A DNA stretch of 64,000 bases from Hanleya hanleyi (taxonomy: Eukaryota; Mollusca; Polyplacophora; Lepidopleurida; Hanleyidae): NCBI GenBank assembly GCA_036873755.1, contig JAVTVY010047843.1, positions 124,001 to 188,000 on the forward strand, in the 5' to 3' direction. The notes beneath the pieces were generated by a model. The model saw only the letters and a list, made by a program, of their open reading frames with translations. It was not told the origin of the DNA and did not search any database. This document shows, piece by piece, positions 1 to 12,499 of this stretch (its first letter is position 1; each line of letters opens with the position of its first letter). The translations under genes and the position numbers were made by a program.

Positions 1-128
1 CATGAATCAGCAAATTGATTGACTTATAAAAGAAAAGTGGAATTCAACGCTGATTAAAGTTTAGTTACGAAAACACGAGTGCGGATACACAGAGAATACA
101 CGGAGTAAACCCGTTTCCAATGCCTTCA

Positions 129-208
129 TTGCGAACAGCGTTTATTTACAAGTGCAGTCAACAGTATGTTGGCCAGATCACAAAGAGAGTTCATCTTAGA
201 GTCAACTG
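129..208 (+). pseudogene. Short GIY-YIG-like fragment, decayed
   Basis: Read on the plus strand, this frame gives a lysine-cysteine stretch, then Q-Y-V-G-Q, then a basic segment ending in L-R-V-N before a stop. That resembles the start of a GIY-YIG nuclease of Penelope-like elements (aromatic-V/I-G, followed by a basic helix). The homologous place in unit 3 (about 30990-31050) carries the same residues in decayed form. It lies upstream of the RT relic rather than downstream of it, which would be an unusual order for a canonical Penelope element. It could equally be the tail of a preceding copy, or a chance resemblance. Confidence 0.3.
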
Positions 209-539
209 ACAGCACATAAGTGCTTATAAGTAAACATTTTTCTGTCCTCAAACTGGAACAACTTTGGTATCCAGATCACAGAAAATATCAATATCCCAAG
301 GATCCCGAATGACTCGGCGGTTAACGAAAACTTTACCATGCAAATTATTTCGAGTTCAAAAAACGCCGTGTTTTTCATATCGATATGTATAACGTCTACA
401 AATACACGCTCAGGGTTACAGATGTCATTGAAAATCGTCGAACTATGTTTATACACATACAGTATGGGGTGGCAATCTTGACATAGCATTAATTAGAACA
501 TTAAAACACTCCTGCTAAAGGAACATACGGTCTAAATAG

Positions 540-700
540 AGACGATGAATATAAACCCAAAGGTCGACCAGAACATTGTCACAACCCTCGAACATTTCCT
601 GAATAGTGGTCCAAGTCAGATAAAGTAGAGTCAACACATTCACCGACTGCTTGGATCTTGCCAAGATCGAGGTTGTTAACATCATCCGCCATATTGGAAG
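540..700 (+). pseudogene. Relic of the N-terminal part of a Penelope-like RT (unit 1)
   Basis: A plus-strand segment near 650-700 reads as L-D-L-A-K-I-E-V-V-N-I-I-R-H-I-G. The better-preserved copy near 56588 reads L-D-L-T-K-S-K-V-V-E-T-I-R-H-I-D at the corresponding place. The frame is not open over any useful length. The relic is cut at about 700 by the piggyBac-like MITE fragment. Minus-strand ORFs drawn across this place are shadows. Confidence 0.5.
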
Positions 701-1450
701 AACTACTATTTGACTTGACCTGGTATTTTGGGATCTGTCCAGGTCTGAACTGTCTGGGGGGCATTTACGAGACTGGAACATACCATAAGCGTCAAGTCCG
801 TCATTCAATATTCATCTGTCGTTCCTCGTTATCTAAGGCATGATGTATCTCAGTCACACTTTGATTGCGCTTATTCATATGAACACTACGAGGATAAGTT
901 ACGAAACGCACTGCCATATATCTTGCACGCTACGCTTGTATTTGGTATCAGCATGCGATATGTATCGCCAAATTAGAGAAACTTTGATTGGAGGCGCTTG
1001 ATGATATAGCCCTGCTTTATCAGTTTCTGCAATAATGAGGTTCATTAAGATCGTCACATTTAAGTGATCTAGGAAATGCTACCACGCGAGATATGTATAC
1101 GACATATTCATGTCCCTCTGGTTAGATAGGGTTAGTTTACAAAGTCGAAATTGTAATCCTCTCCTCTGTCTTTTCCACACTATACGATCGGGTCAAGCTC
1201 TGCCTGTAAGTGTGAAAAAATCCGAGATTGCCGCTTTCATGACGTCACAGTGACGTAGCTTTTAAAGGGGCATTTTGGGCAAATTTTTCTGTCAGTGTTT
1301 TATTTGAAAAAACTTCATGCCGGAACCGCAAGTAGCAGGAATTTTATGTTTAATAAAATATTTTCGCTCACTTTTCCTCGCAGAAAGGCAAGAATTTTGA
1401 AGAGAAATTACAAAAACATCATTTCTCTAGTATCCCACATGGCCGCCAGT
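700..1450. mobile_element. piggyBac-like MITE fragment, interrupted by a PLE insertion
   Basis: The segments 700-786 and 1184-1450 match the unit 3 fragment at 31695-31940 and the better copy at 38954-39546. Shared features are a 'gggacctgtccagg' block, the phrase 'gagactgaaac' and a 'gatgacgtcac' block. Neither terminus is intact here. The copy is broken by a truncated Penelope-like insertion at 787-1183. It is non-coding. Confidence 0.5.
787..1183 (-). mobile_element. 5'-truncated Penelope-like copy, inverted
   Basis: The segment starts with AAGCGTCAAGTCCGTCATTC, the reverse complement of the 3' terminus seen at 4501, 34399, 25669 and 60749. It runs back to about 1180, where it matches the RT C-terminal coding region (the 'agatgattacaattt' block near 57765) in reverse. 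Unit 3 lacks it, and its MITE sequence is continuous across the site. This is therefore a separate insertion truncated at its 5' end, as expected of target-primed reverse transcription. Confidence 0.7.
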
Positions 1451-1639
1451 TTGGCGATATCCATGATCCTCTGCTTGGAGGTCATCCCAATAGACACGAA
1501 ATGACCATAATATGATAAACAACAAAGTCACGGCGTGTCAACTCCCAATTTTTTGTCATTCCGGTGATAAGAGTAGACAGTATTGTAGGCGGCGATAATA
1601 CACACTTCTCAGGCTTGGTAGGGTAACAAGTCAAGCAAA

Positions 1640-2400
1640 TACTTAGAGATCGCATTGCTCTAGAAATGTTAGCAAAGCTTAAGAGTAAATTCAACAAACA
1701 TAGCAAGTGAATGAATAGGATTTAACATAGCTATCAACATTATTTCAGTCATATCGCGACAAACCAACTAAGCACCACCTAGACAAGTTGCGTTCCTGCT
1801 GCTTCAAAGAAGAAATCTTTGAAGCAACATGGAACCAGACACCCTCTTTGAAGCACCATGAACCAGACACCCTCCATCCACCCTATAAAGCACTGATGAC
1901 AGCACACAAGACACAGACAGGACGCTTGCATTGGTCCAATAAAGACAAGTGATATTATAGTGCTAGACATCACATTATCAAGTTCCTGGTGCTTCTCAGC
2001 AAAATGCATTGAAGCAACAGGAATCCGTGCCCATCGGACACTTGCCAACCACCTGCTCAACAAACACAAATAGTTCTGCAAGGAAAGTGGTATTTCTCTT
2101 CCGATCACTCACGCCAATATACCAACACTGTACTGAACACCCAAAAATGCATAAAACACCATACAAAGCAAGATTAAAAATTGTTCCAGAATTGGTACGC
2201 CCATATGTCTGACTACCTTGTTGACACAAGCCTTACATATCACATTTGAACATAGTTTTGAGAACAAAATACAGATCAGTTGTAAAGATTTGATGATGGG
2301 ATCCTCATGATGTCTGGTCAACATCATTGTAATTTGTTGGCCGATTATATCATACAAGAAACTAGTTTGTATTTACGTATATAATTTATCACATGCAGCT
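1640..2400 (+). pseudogene. Penelope-like RT relic, N-terminal half (unit 1)
   Basis: Around 2090-2230 the plus strand resembles the segment from 56880 on in the good copy: a fast-evolving N region, then 'aaatgcataaaacaccatacaaagc', where the good copy has the M-H-K-S-P-Y-K-A motif. Stops and frameshifts are abundant. Homology breaks off after about 2240, in the L-L-T-R-A-L region, and resumes at 3590, so about 1.3 kb of unrelated sequence (2400-3580) replaces the catalytic core. Confidence 0.6.
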
Positions 2401-3580
2401 TGGACTTTGGTGCTAATTTGGTGCTGTTATAAATTAGTTTTTTGGTTATGGGTGATGGGTGCGAAATTCTTCGTGCGGAAAATTCCGCTACAAAAGTTCA
2501 AAGTACAATCTTAATATTTGTAGCAAGACTCAGCATTTCTAAACATAGTGTTGATAGGTAGAACGTTTTAAAATCTTCGTTGCATGTATCTCTCTTCGGC
2601 GTTCCTCAGTTTGAATGCAAGATTTGCCTCTAACACGCAGAGTTGCAGTATCGGAGTGCGCACATATGGATGTGGCTTTGCAAAGAAGTCGCGGTGATAT
2701 ATCATTCATGCTTTGGTTTCACAGATGTCATAAACACATGAATATTAGTAATATTTAGTGCTAGACGTTTGGAATTCAAAAGCGTCATCATTACCCGACG
2801 TACCTAAAACAACGATGAACATATGTAACTAGTCGATCGCTGATTTGGGCTCAATCTATGAATAAATATCACTGTAAGCGACTCAGTTCAACGCTAGATG
2901 AGGCGGAATATAAGAACAGATAAAATTGACCCAGCTTGAAACCTCCCCACGTATTACTAAGAATTTCTACCTTGACATGCTCATTATTTCCCGCGTTTTG
3001 ATGTCTTAAGTTTGATGTGGAGTCTTAATAATTAAGCAATAGTACACGATACATCAGATTGGGTCAGATCAAATCATCGCAGCTGTGGATGAAAAATCTA
3101 AATATAGATAGGTTCGGGCTAATAAAGGTGGCGTGGGCGTTGCAGCGGTAGTCGGTGTCTTACTAAAGTCGGAAAAGATGTTCAGAGTAGATGAGGGCTA
3201 ACATTCAGTTATTTACTGCTCAACCCATCTCATTAAATCCATCGGAAGAGTTCAGAACAACAATATTATCTAGGATAATCGTCTTTCACTATAAAGTGCA
3301 ACGCATTTTTGAGGTTATTGTTGTAAGCTCTGTTCCGCCAGGAAGCAGGAAATGACTAGCTCCTCGCTGTTAAAAACATGTGATCAGATGCGTTCGTGCG
3401 ATAAACTCAACGGGAAATGGTCTTTTAGAGATAAGTAGAGCTTATGTACCTGTCCACATGTGTAGGACAACAGCAATTCAATAGGCAACATGGACAACGC
3501 AACTAATTTCAAACAGTTTTGCTGCGCCGAGCTCTATAAGTAAGACCACATTGAGGGCGAAGTCATAAACACGTATCTGT
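2400..3580. other. Non-coding filler inside the RT relic
   Basis: This stretch is shared by unit 1 and unit 3 (about 32560-33565) and partly by a diverged copy at 46430-47130, for example the 'ttgggtcag-tcaa-catcgcagctg' block. I see no reading frame, terminal repeat or known motif. It probably entered the ancestral RT copy before the units duplicated. Confidence 0.5.
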
Positions 3581-3589
3581 TCTCTTATT

Positions 3590-4501
3590 AACACAACCAT
3601 ATGCAGACGTTTTCAAAAACCGACCATTGTTAAGCCCGTTTTTTCTCATTTACCAAACGCTATATTGACAATCTTCTCGCCGTGAATAATCGCTAGAGAA
3701 ATGACACAGTGAAGGATATATATCCACCTTCACTGGATTTGAAGGAAACTACAGGCAGCCCTAACGGTACATCATATTCAGACATATCTCTATTAAAAAA
3801 TGAAGCGGGCCTTCTCTTTCTCTCTCGTTTAGTTTATCCGTCTACTTTATCACACGAGAGATGATTACAATTAGGATATCGTAAACTAACCCCGCCTGGA
3901 CAGCAATACCGCATAGGGTGTGAGCATACCTGTCCTAGTAGCATTTGCTAGATCCTGTGTTAAAGTTATCAATTTTAATCAGCCGACTCAAAACACAGTA
4001 TTGCAGAAACTTATAAAACAGTTCTATACCACCAAGCGCCTCAACTCAAAGATTATAAATGTGTTTATACACATCGAAATACAAAGTAAAATACCAGCGT
4101 AGTGTGCAAGATCGTTACGTTTCCTAACTTGTCTATTTTGGTTAACCCGGGGCAATGGGTCGTACTGCAAGATCCTCGAGGCGGAAGTATGAACAGGCAC
4201 ATTCTAAGCGTGACTGGGATACATCATTCTCTAGACGATGGAAAACGAATATCATAAGGACCAAGAGTATTGATCAGCGAAACGGATTTGATATATTTGA
4301 AGCATCATAATTTCTTGTCGGCATCTGTGAAAACTGTTGACCGCTTCTCTCTTACATGAAATTACCTTATGTCTTTGTATACTATGACTGTCTATTTTTC
4401 CTTTTGTGCTAATGTGGTTAAATGAATTAAGTCTTTAGATTATGGACGCGGGAATTATTTAATTGACGACGGATGATTATTGACTGACGGTCTAGAGGCT
4501 T
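3590..4501 (+). pseudogene. Penelope-like RT relic, C-terminal part and 3' tail (unit 1)
   Basis: From 3600 the sequence follows 57520 onward: the 'tttcaaaaaccga' block, the 'cgctatat-ga-aatcttctcgc' stretch equivalent to the Y-I-D-D-L motif region, the 'aaggatatatatccaccttcac' stretch and the thumb region. A non-coding tail of about 500 bp follows, ending in a degenerate form of GACGGACTAGACGCTT at 4501. The active-site codons are damaged and the frame is closed. Confidence 0.65.
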
Positions 4502-4549
4502 GTATTTTGCATTAGTAGCATACCTTTTTTGTCCACACTGTAAAAATTG

Positions 4550-4915
4550 GCGACATGTTTAACGTCTCAAAATGAAACATGATTTTGTCCCAACTTTTGG
4601 GACATGTGAGTACGTACATATTTCATTTGGAAACGGTTTCATGTTTCAATTTGAAACACGTGTCATCCTCATATGTGTTAATGATGTCTCAATATGGAGA
4701 TGTCGTCGTTAAACATGTGTCCGTTTGAAACATGTGACATCCTGCACAGTGAAACATGTGTTGTATGTACATCTCGCAATCTGAAATATGTTACGGCCGA
4801 CTACAGCCCAAACATGACTTCGTCCCAACTTTTGGGACATGTCGCAACCGAAACGTGTCCGAACATGTCTCAAACTTGGAAGTGATTCAAAATAGTCTAT
4901 CTTCCATTACATGTT
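4550..4915. repeat. Left subterminal ACATGT motif cluster
   Basis: Many copies of AAACATGT or its complement occur here, for example near 4552, 4577, 4641, 4712, 4728, 4752, 4812, 4861 and 4908. A 28-bp block beginning 'cgtcccaacttttggg' appears twice (about 4585 and 4821), with an internal CCCAA-TTGGG palindrome. The right end of the element (6885-7112) has the same motif, which supports these being protein-binding sites of the element. Confidence 0.6.
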
Positions 4916-6329
4916 TCATCAGATCGCCAGATCGCCTGTGAAAGAAACAAAAATACACGAATCGCTTATTAAATTCAGCTTGCATCAGTTTTTAATCTCT
5001 TATCTTCGATGGGAGTCCAACTCGGGTGTAAACCATCAATAACGATAGGCTACAGACAGGAACATATACAATAGACAGGCTTGCTCCTCAGGTTAACAAT
5101 GAATGTGATCATTCCAGATAGATATATGTTCGGTACATCATAATTCCTGATGTGAACCCATTTATCATGGCGTGCAAATTGTTCATGACAATAATGTGCT
5201 CATGTTTTCGTGAACTAGATCACAGATTTACACCAAATGGTACATTTACATTCAGATATTAACCAAAATAATAATTTACTCAAGTTGCCACATAGGTCTG
5301 TTGACATGACACAGCCTAATCCAGCACACAGGAAGCAGCTCTCAACAGGGGTACTATATTGCATACAGATATTGACCATACTTGCTGACTTAGATACATG
5401 AATGTCTGTAACTTGAAAATGATTCTATCATTCATTCATCTGCTCGCGGTAAATATCTTCGAGTGAGAGTCGTTGAAGTTCCATTCCGTTTCGGGAAATG
5501 GAATACGGATCGCAGATGATTATTAAGATAACGGAGTCCTGGACTCGTCTCGAGTTGTCGCAACAGTGGTCACAGTCAGGGAGGAAGGGGGAAAAGTGTT
5601 TGACACATCAACAATATTCAATATTTTCATAAAGATAAAAAATAATATCCCCTCTCTCCTCCTGGTTTCATCTTTGCATATCCAAGTCGAACACCACACG
5701 TGTTGCCTTGGCTGAACATATAAACACAATATCTGATCAGAATATGAGTTTGATGATGTCATACATGTAGCTCTATAAATATTCTGTGATCCATATTAGG
5801 AGGAGTGCCATGTATGACCTCTTTAAAATTCAATTTTGATTGACTATTCGAAAGAAATTAACATCAATACAACCACCACTTGCCATATTTGGACATCTCT
5901 CAGGCTGACATCAAAGAAAATCCTCGCTGCACTGTGTTGGCAAGCTCCTATCTTGATTGGCTATATGACATCACGTGCTTTTCCTAGTTTTTACCAATTT
6001 ACTCTATTCAATAGGTCAAGGTAAATGACAAAACATTAGTGTAGTATTTAACTTGGAATGTGAAAATGCCTGCATGGTTTGGTGTTATTGTGTCATACAA
6101 TGGTCGAATCCCACGCAAGGCTGTAATCGTATATAGAGCAGTCGTATTGTCCAGAAAATATCCTGATGCGCTACACACATTTAAAATAATGGATGTAGCT
6201 CTGGTCACACAAAGAACACAGTTGTTGTTTCTTCCAACGCGAGCACTCAATGATGCCCCATCAATGTCACTCTTTTTTTTATAGCGACACTCCTGTTTAT
6301 TTGTTTGGTATAAATCATTGGCAAATTTA

Positions 6330-6650
6330 AAGTGCCGATCATGTGGGGTACCAGAAAAGTGGTGTTTTACCTTTTTCTTCGAGATTTTTTGGGGGATAAA
6401 AGAGTGCATGGCCTATTTTATTTCACATCAGATAATTCTTCCCTAATGTACTATGTAGTTTACTTCGGAGAACCTGGCACGAATAAACAAAATGGAAAAT
6501 CTGACCGAAAAATCTACGAAAAAGTCATATTTAGAATATGACGTAACTGCGAAGTGTTCAAGGATTGAATTTTTTGGATTTTTGCACTTTCTAGCAGAGC
6601 GGAGCCCAAGATATATTTTGGGGGCTTTTAGAATCAAGGAGTGAAAACAT
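6330..6650. mobile_element. Partial piggyBac-like MITE nested in the CACTA-like element
   Basis: The segment 'gtggggtaccagaaaagtg' and the following 'tatttcacatca' block match 39145-39245 of the complete copy. The termini are missing. Minus-strand reading frames here belong to no recognisable protein. Confidence 0.45.
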
Positions 6651-7864
6651 ATTTAGTGGGAAGAAGGCGTCTCTTCCCAGGCCTTGGCAGGCCTCAAACA
6701 GTCAAATACCCTAGGCCTGGAAGAGTTATATTACGATGCAAGTAATTCAGTTAAACTGGTCGGTCTGTTTATTCCCAATACAGACAGATATATTTACGAT
6801 CGCTAAAGACCAGAAATAAATTTTTGGAAGCCAGTGCTTCCATGCACCAGATAACATTATCCGTCTTTTATACTGTGTTCCGTGAGACATGTCGCTTTTG
6901 CGACTCGGTTGTACGTGTTTCGGCTCTGATGTTTCAAACAGCTATTCGGGTCATTATAGTGAAACGGCAACGCGATTGAAACATGTCACAACCCTCAAAT
7001 AGCTGTATTCTCAGGTCTTTGAAACATGTTTTCATGGGGAAAACAGGGTGAAACATGTAGCATTATGAAGCATCTCACATGTTACCCATGAAACGAAACG
7101 TTAAACATGTAACCACTTTTTGCAGAGCAGAATTCGGTAGCGCATAATGACGTTTCTATACTGTTTTCGGCTTGTGTATACAGCTTCTGTCGAAATGAAC
7201 GTTTACACAGAACGTATTTTTAGGAAAGTGGATAAAAGATTAATTTAACCACAGAGGATGCGTTAGACAAAGTAATAGGTTGGACCTGACATAAGTTAAC
7301 GAGAGCCTAAAACGTTCTCTCAAATAATACAAAAAATAACTTGCTGACAGATACACGTCGTTTTATTTTTTTGACTATTTCGCACTTGCATTGCAGTACG
7401 TGTTTACGTATCAAAGTAATTTATATTTTAATCAAAGACTCGAATCTGTCTTACGGCATAGGATTGCTCAAAGCCATTTACAATAAAACTAACCACATTG
7501 AAGTGTAATAAAGTATAGAAACGTTGTTCTGTACCTGCGATGCTCTCATTCATTTACAATAATTTTCAGGCAATCGTCAAACACACGCGTTGAACCATTT
7601 ATCTCGTATGACCAATTTATTGTTTTTCCTATCCTCCATAGCTTAAAATGGCAGCAGTTCATTAAAACAAACCTACTTTACTGAAACCAGAACAATAATT
7701 TTCGGACATTATGTTCAATCACAATAGGTCGGTGATCACTTAGACTGTATAAAAACTGACCAATTTCACAGAAACAAGTCCGAACGAGGGTGCCAGATTT
7801 TACTATTTCGGTGATCAAGACAATGTTGGAATTCCGTAGATATTATACAATCTTTGCATGTTAT

Positions 7865-8070
7865 AGAGTGGGACATCACGATTTGTCAGCTCGAGACAAG
7901 TGCTGTACAACTGAATCGGCCCTGAGAAACAAATGGGAGGCTACTCATGGCTGGACCAGCAGATGTCGCCGTGGAACAAATGTTCAACGCTCTGCCGTGG
8001 TACATGACATTTATTCAGCGGTAAGGCAAGATATGACTGCATCATCACTGAACATCACGATTTGTTGAAT
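7865..8070. mobile_element. Fold-back MITE-like insert specific to unit 1
   Basis: The phrase 'catcacgatttgt' occurs near both ends, and 'gtcagctcgag' matches the fold-back element at 11327-11483. Unit 3 (about 37440-37485) lacks roughly 270 bp here while the flanks align, so this is an insertion in unit 1 or a deletion in unit 3. Exact ends are not resolved. Confidence 0.4.
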
Positions 8071-10984
8071 GACACTTGACAGGCTGTCAACCAATGAAAA
8101 CAGTACGAATTTACATGGCATACGATGAAGCCAGTGGCGGAATTGCGTAAAATTTACAGACTAATTCACCGATCTTCAGCCACCAGCGCTTTATCTGAAT
8201 ATCAATCAGTCGAATAGCTAGCCTGTCCCATCGTCGATTCATTCGGGGTGAGGACAAGCCGAATCGGAGCAAGACCGTTTTATTTATTTATTTTTTACTG
8301 ATAAGATAACCATGCGATGGCTGTGGGAACATATAACTTCTTGTTTGGCTATATGATCGCATAGGCTGATATTTTGACTTCTTGGTAACGATTACATCAC
8401 AAGGAACACACATATCATATTACATGATGCTTTGTTTATCCGTAACGCTTTCATTGAAGCTGTTGATATCTTGCATGGAGTGACCACATGGCCTCTAGAA
8501 GATAATATGAGAGAGAATATTACCGGTTTCCAATGATACCGGAAAGAAATCATGCTGATATTTTCATTAAATCCGTATCATAGACAAACATTATGTTTTA
8601 TATAAAAGTCGTTTCCGAGTGATCAATATATCTCGATCACGATTTACTTGCGACTCATATGGACAGGTGGTTCTCGCACATTAAACGGTCAGCAGCCAAT
8701 TCCAATAAGATTTTAACAACACACAAAACCAGTTTCTTGAAAATCATATCCTGTAAACGTTTAGCGGTTACGTGCATAGGGAAGTTCCTGCCGTCAACTA
8801 CACGGTATCATGCAATGGAGGACAAACATACCTGTAGTGGCGTGTAGATAAGCTGATAATCTGACTATATTTTACAAAAGACATACCACGGAACATGATG
8901 GGTTCTCCGATGTGATGTGTTTGTATCTCTGTCACGTAGATCTCAACGTGGATTTATTTAATGAGGCGACTCCAAGATCCTTCAGTAATACCGGGCTGTA
9001 AAAAAGTAGATACATGAATGGAAAAGCGAAAAAATAAATTGACGATCGCCATGCGCATGTGTGAATACTGGCGTTAAAATCGGTGTCTGCTCTCTTGTAT
9101 TGTGTATGAGAGCTCATTGGTAGTACGCTTAAATTCATTGAATATACCAGATACATAGCTAGTATATAGTTAAAGATATCGAATCAAACATCATAAAGTA
9201 TATTATACATATGTGTAAATACCGTACGTATGACATTTGTCTAAAGTAGTTCCACTTGGCTGTTGTCTTCAGCTTTTTTGTGAGAAGTAAAGCAAAATAA
9301 CGTGGATGGCGACATTTGAAAGCGTAGATATCCTTCAGCTGACAGCGAAGCACAGATATGGAGTCGGTGACATGCTGGTCAGATTAATGTCCAGCTGTAA
9401 ACATCTCCCAGTAGGGTTGTTCCAGCTAACCGAGGTTGCGCCCCCTCATTCATTAGGCTATAATCCTGTCTGGTGCGAAAATCACATCTTTAGTCATGAA
9501 TAACACAACGTCGCACATGCGCCAAAGATACGTTTCATATTGGGATCCCCAATCGCGATGAATGTTGTATCATAAATACCGTGAACTTAAAATAGACCAT
9601 TAAACCTAGGAGATGGAAATTAGTCCTCACCAATGCCACTGTCCTTGGTCAAAATAAAGTTCGTTCCTAGATTTGATGCGTCTCCGCCACGCTTCAATTA
9701 TGTTTGTCCGCTTGGGATACCATAGATATCGAACGAATCCTATTGTAGAACGGTGCGACATCTGTAATTATTTTTGACTCGAAGTGATAGTTTCACTAGT
9801 GTTGGCTCAAGATGCCCTCTATCCATCACAACTATCCAGGTGTATGTACGAGTGCGTACACGTGATTGGGAGGAGGTATTCCGTAAGAAAACAGGTTTGC
9901 ATATATTTTACAGGATTGAAGCTTGGGATATTTTGGCATACAATGTTAAGATCGAATACTCAGTATAGTAATAGCACTAAAAATGTATGGAATATTTTCC
10001 ATCGATTCTGTGGTGTCGATGGTTGGAAAGGGCTGGGGTGAGTAGGGCATGTATGTGGAAGAGGGGGGAGGGGGGGGGGGGGCAAATCTGCTCTGAAATA
10101 ACTCCCAAGCCCCGCCTAAGGAGACAAATCCCCACAAGCATAGTTTAGACTGAATTAATCAGATTTGATTTACTGATATTCCAGCATAAAGTTAAGCCTG
10201 TTTAAACTTCTGTATCTACGCCTGGAGATGGCTATTAAAGTTCTATACTCTCAAGATGGAGCAAAGTTATAATTATCCCGGACATGTTCCATTCTGAAGA
10301 ACATCACTGTGCCCGATATATATCACTGTTCGCTCCGATATGGTATAATATTCAGTTTCAGTCTACGCATTCGCAGGCAAAGACAATTTATGTACTTATA
10401 TCTATGATAAGCTATAGATATTCGCTGAATGTTAATGTATTTTTACATTTATTTATTTTTCAAATCCGCCAGTACTAATCATCTTTATGGATGCGTTCCA
10501 GTTTCATTAGCAGTACACCGGATGCAAAAGTGTCGAATCAACAAGACCTTAGTTCAGACTCTACCCGGTTGAAAATACCCATCACCTTTATGCTATATGC
10601 TTCCTGCATTATCTACCACGATGAAGCACGTCTGCAATCTCCAACGACTAGTGCGTAAATCATGTGCACAGATTTACGCGTAAACGAGTATCTTACCAAT
10701 CAGGATTGTCTTATTAGCGTATTGTGATAGTAAATGAGTTATGTGGTGATAGATGAGAGGTATTTAAACTGTGAGCCATGTGATGACAGGTGTATAGTAT
10801 TTATCCACGTCTGTACCGTGAGACAGGAATTGGCATTTCAACTGTCTGAGAAAACATAAGGAAATACACAGTGGCTACTCAGCTAACCACCCATACCGAA
10901 ACATCTCATGAGGGAAAGTTGCTTATACTTATGTCTCACAGTCTGTTGGATATTCATGTGCAGATGAGTGAAAACAAAAACCAG

Positions 10985-11190
10985 AAGGTACGGAAGTCGG
11001 ACGTGGCTACTCGAATTTTTACTGTTTCGACCTAGTATTTCTGCAAAAAAAATCCAAAACTCGAATGAGCTCGGTTTAGATATGAATGAGCCAGCTTTAG
11101 ATAGGAAAAAAACTGTGTTAGATGAAAAAGGCCGCGGTCGAGATTCGAAAGTACGAGGTTGCATAGGAAAGTGCAAAAATGATCTCGACG
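10985..11190. repeat. 21-bp periodic repeat block A
   Basis: Split into 21-base rows, this stretch aligns with itself about nine or ten times, with rows resembling 'gagctcggtttagatatgaat'. Conservation is partial. Because 21 is a multiple of three, all frames show seven-residue repeats, so the long ORFs drawn on both strands here are a by-product. The counterpart in unit 3 is at 40505-40700. Confidence 0.6.
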
Positions 11191-11326
11191 TTTCGCTTTG
11201 TACGAAGTGTATGCACGTATTGGTGCGACGAAGAGCTTAAGTACATTAATCCAAACACGTTCGTGTTTTCTTACATGTAATATCAATTCGGACAAAATTC
11301 AAGTCCGATAATTATTCAATATTATA

Positions 11327-11483
11327 CAGATATTGCACGCTGTGGGGTGTGACAACAGGATATGTCAGCTCGAGATAGGCAATATTCAACGAAGCACGAG
11401 TTGAATATTGCCTGTCGAGAGCTGACAAATTCACACTCGAGCTGACAAATCCTGATGTCACTCTCTACAACGTGCAATATCTG
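11327..11483. mobile_element. Fold-back MITE of 157 bp
   Basis: The ends are CAGATATTGCACG and its exact reverse complement. Inner segments also pair: 'caggatatgtcagctcgag' with 'ctcgagctgacaaatcctg', and 'ggcaatattcaac' with 'gttgaatattgcc'. The transcript would fold into one long hairpin. Unit 3 (about 40800-40835) lacks it. The target-site duplication is obscured by TTATA-rich flanks. Confidence 0.7.
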
Positions 11484-11859
11484 TTTTATTATACCGAATG
11501 ATCCTTAGTTACTTAAGATAGCAAAACAGGGTTTTTGCGAACCTAAGATGTGCCTGTTACAATTGATAATATAACCCAACCAAGAAACAAACAAGTCATC
11601 GGCGTCCAAATATTTTCGGACTAGTTCTTTAACAGCAAATATCATGAAATATGACATCGACCATATCATAGATCTATAACAGGCGGTACCGGTATTGTTG
11701 GTAGTTTTAAGGAGATTTGGAGCACAAACATCTCAGAACTTCCCGTTCAAGTTGCCGAAACTCACTCAGCGGTTAAATAGTGGAGCGGGAACTCTGCCCC
11801 TAGCAGCGGTGTGAAGTCGCGCGCTGACGGGTGATAACTGCGCTAGATATTGTGCACTA

Positions 11860-11940
11860 TTACATCCAAACCGTGCGCTATCGCCTTGAGACCGTACGCT
11901 ATTGCTCCGAGATCGTGTGATATCGCATCTAGACAGTTGG
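11860..11940. repeat. 21-bp periodic repeat block B
   Basis: Three consecutive 21-base rows are clear: 'accgtgcgctatcgccttgag', a variant starting accgtacgctattg and one starting atcgtgtgatatcg. Weaker rows lie to the left. The 62-codon minus-strand ORF over it is a seven-residue repeat created by the period. Confidence 0.55.
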
Positions 11941-12499
11941 TTAGAGCAAAACATGTAATAGGTAGTGTGTTATACATTTCATATCAGGAATTACAGAACA
12001 TCATGTGACGGAGTTCTGACCGATCAGCATGAACAATTCTGGTAAACTAAAATGTTTATTTAACTTAGATGTGATTACTTCGAGACTAAAATAAATTTGG
12101 GTCAACATTCGAAAAGTTTTCAAGGCTGCAAGTGACCGATGAAGACTGCACCTGACAATTCAAGATTCACCGTTGCGCATAACTTGGTGACGTCACATCC
12201 ACTATAATATGTAATATGAAACAATACATCGATTTAGCGAAACAACGTTTTTGAGTTTTTCCTTGTCAGAAACAAAATTTACCACCATCATTTAATACAG
12301 ACTAACGCTTCACGCCCGAGTGGGACGTCTGGTTTGTGGGTCATGTGGATCTTCATTGGCCACGTGCAAACTTGGACGATCATGTGCAATTGTCATAGAC
12401 AATATACTTTATCTTGATCTACTTTTCGAGTCTTGGATTATGTTATTGAATGGAGATAAAATATTCGACATGGGGTGAAGAATTTCCTCTTGATCTAAA

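Larger units (their letters stand above)
4536..7127. mobile_element. CACTA/EnSpm-like non-autonomous DNA transposon
   Basis: The termini are inverted repeats of about 29 bp. The left end begins CACTGTAAAAATTGG and the right end, reverse complemented, begins CTCTGCAAAAAGTGG; both continue into ACATGTTTAACG with few mismatches. The flanks share a 2-bp CA (4534-4535 and 7128-7129). Unit 3 at about 34425-34445 has the uninterrupted site with a single CA. The subterminal 350 bp on the left and 240 bp on the right are packed with GAAACATGT-type motifs in both orientations, as in the transposase-binding regions of CACTA elements. No transposase frame is visible. CACTA assignment rests on the termini and duplication length; other superfamilies remain possible. 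Confidence 0.7.

Noticed and set aside
1779..2357. Overlapping minus-strand ORFs of 77-109 codons
   Set aside because: They are antisense to the plus-strand RT relic, which explains the residual codon structure.
6008..6409. 133-codon minus-strand ORF inside the CACTA-like element as transposase
   Set aside because: There is no DDE or zinc-finger pattern, and part of it lies over a MITE fragment.
10060..10082. Long G run as a G-quadruplex regulatory element
   Set aside because: It is a single homopolymer-like tract within decayed repeat DNA, and unit 3 lacks it; slippage explains it.
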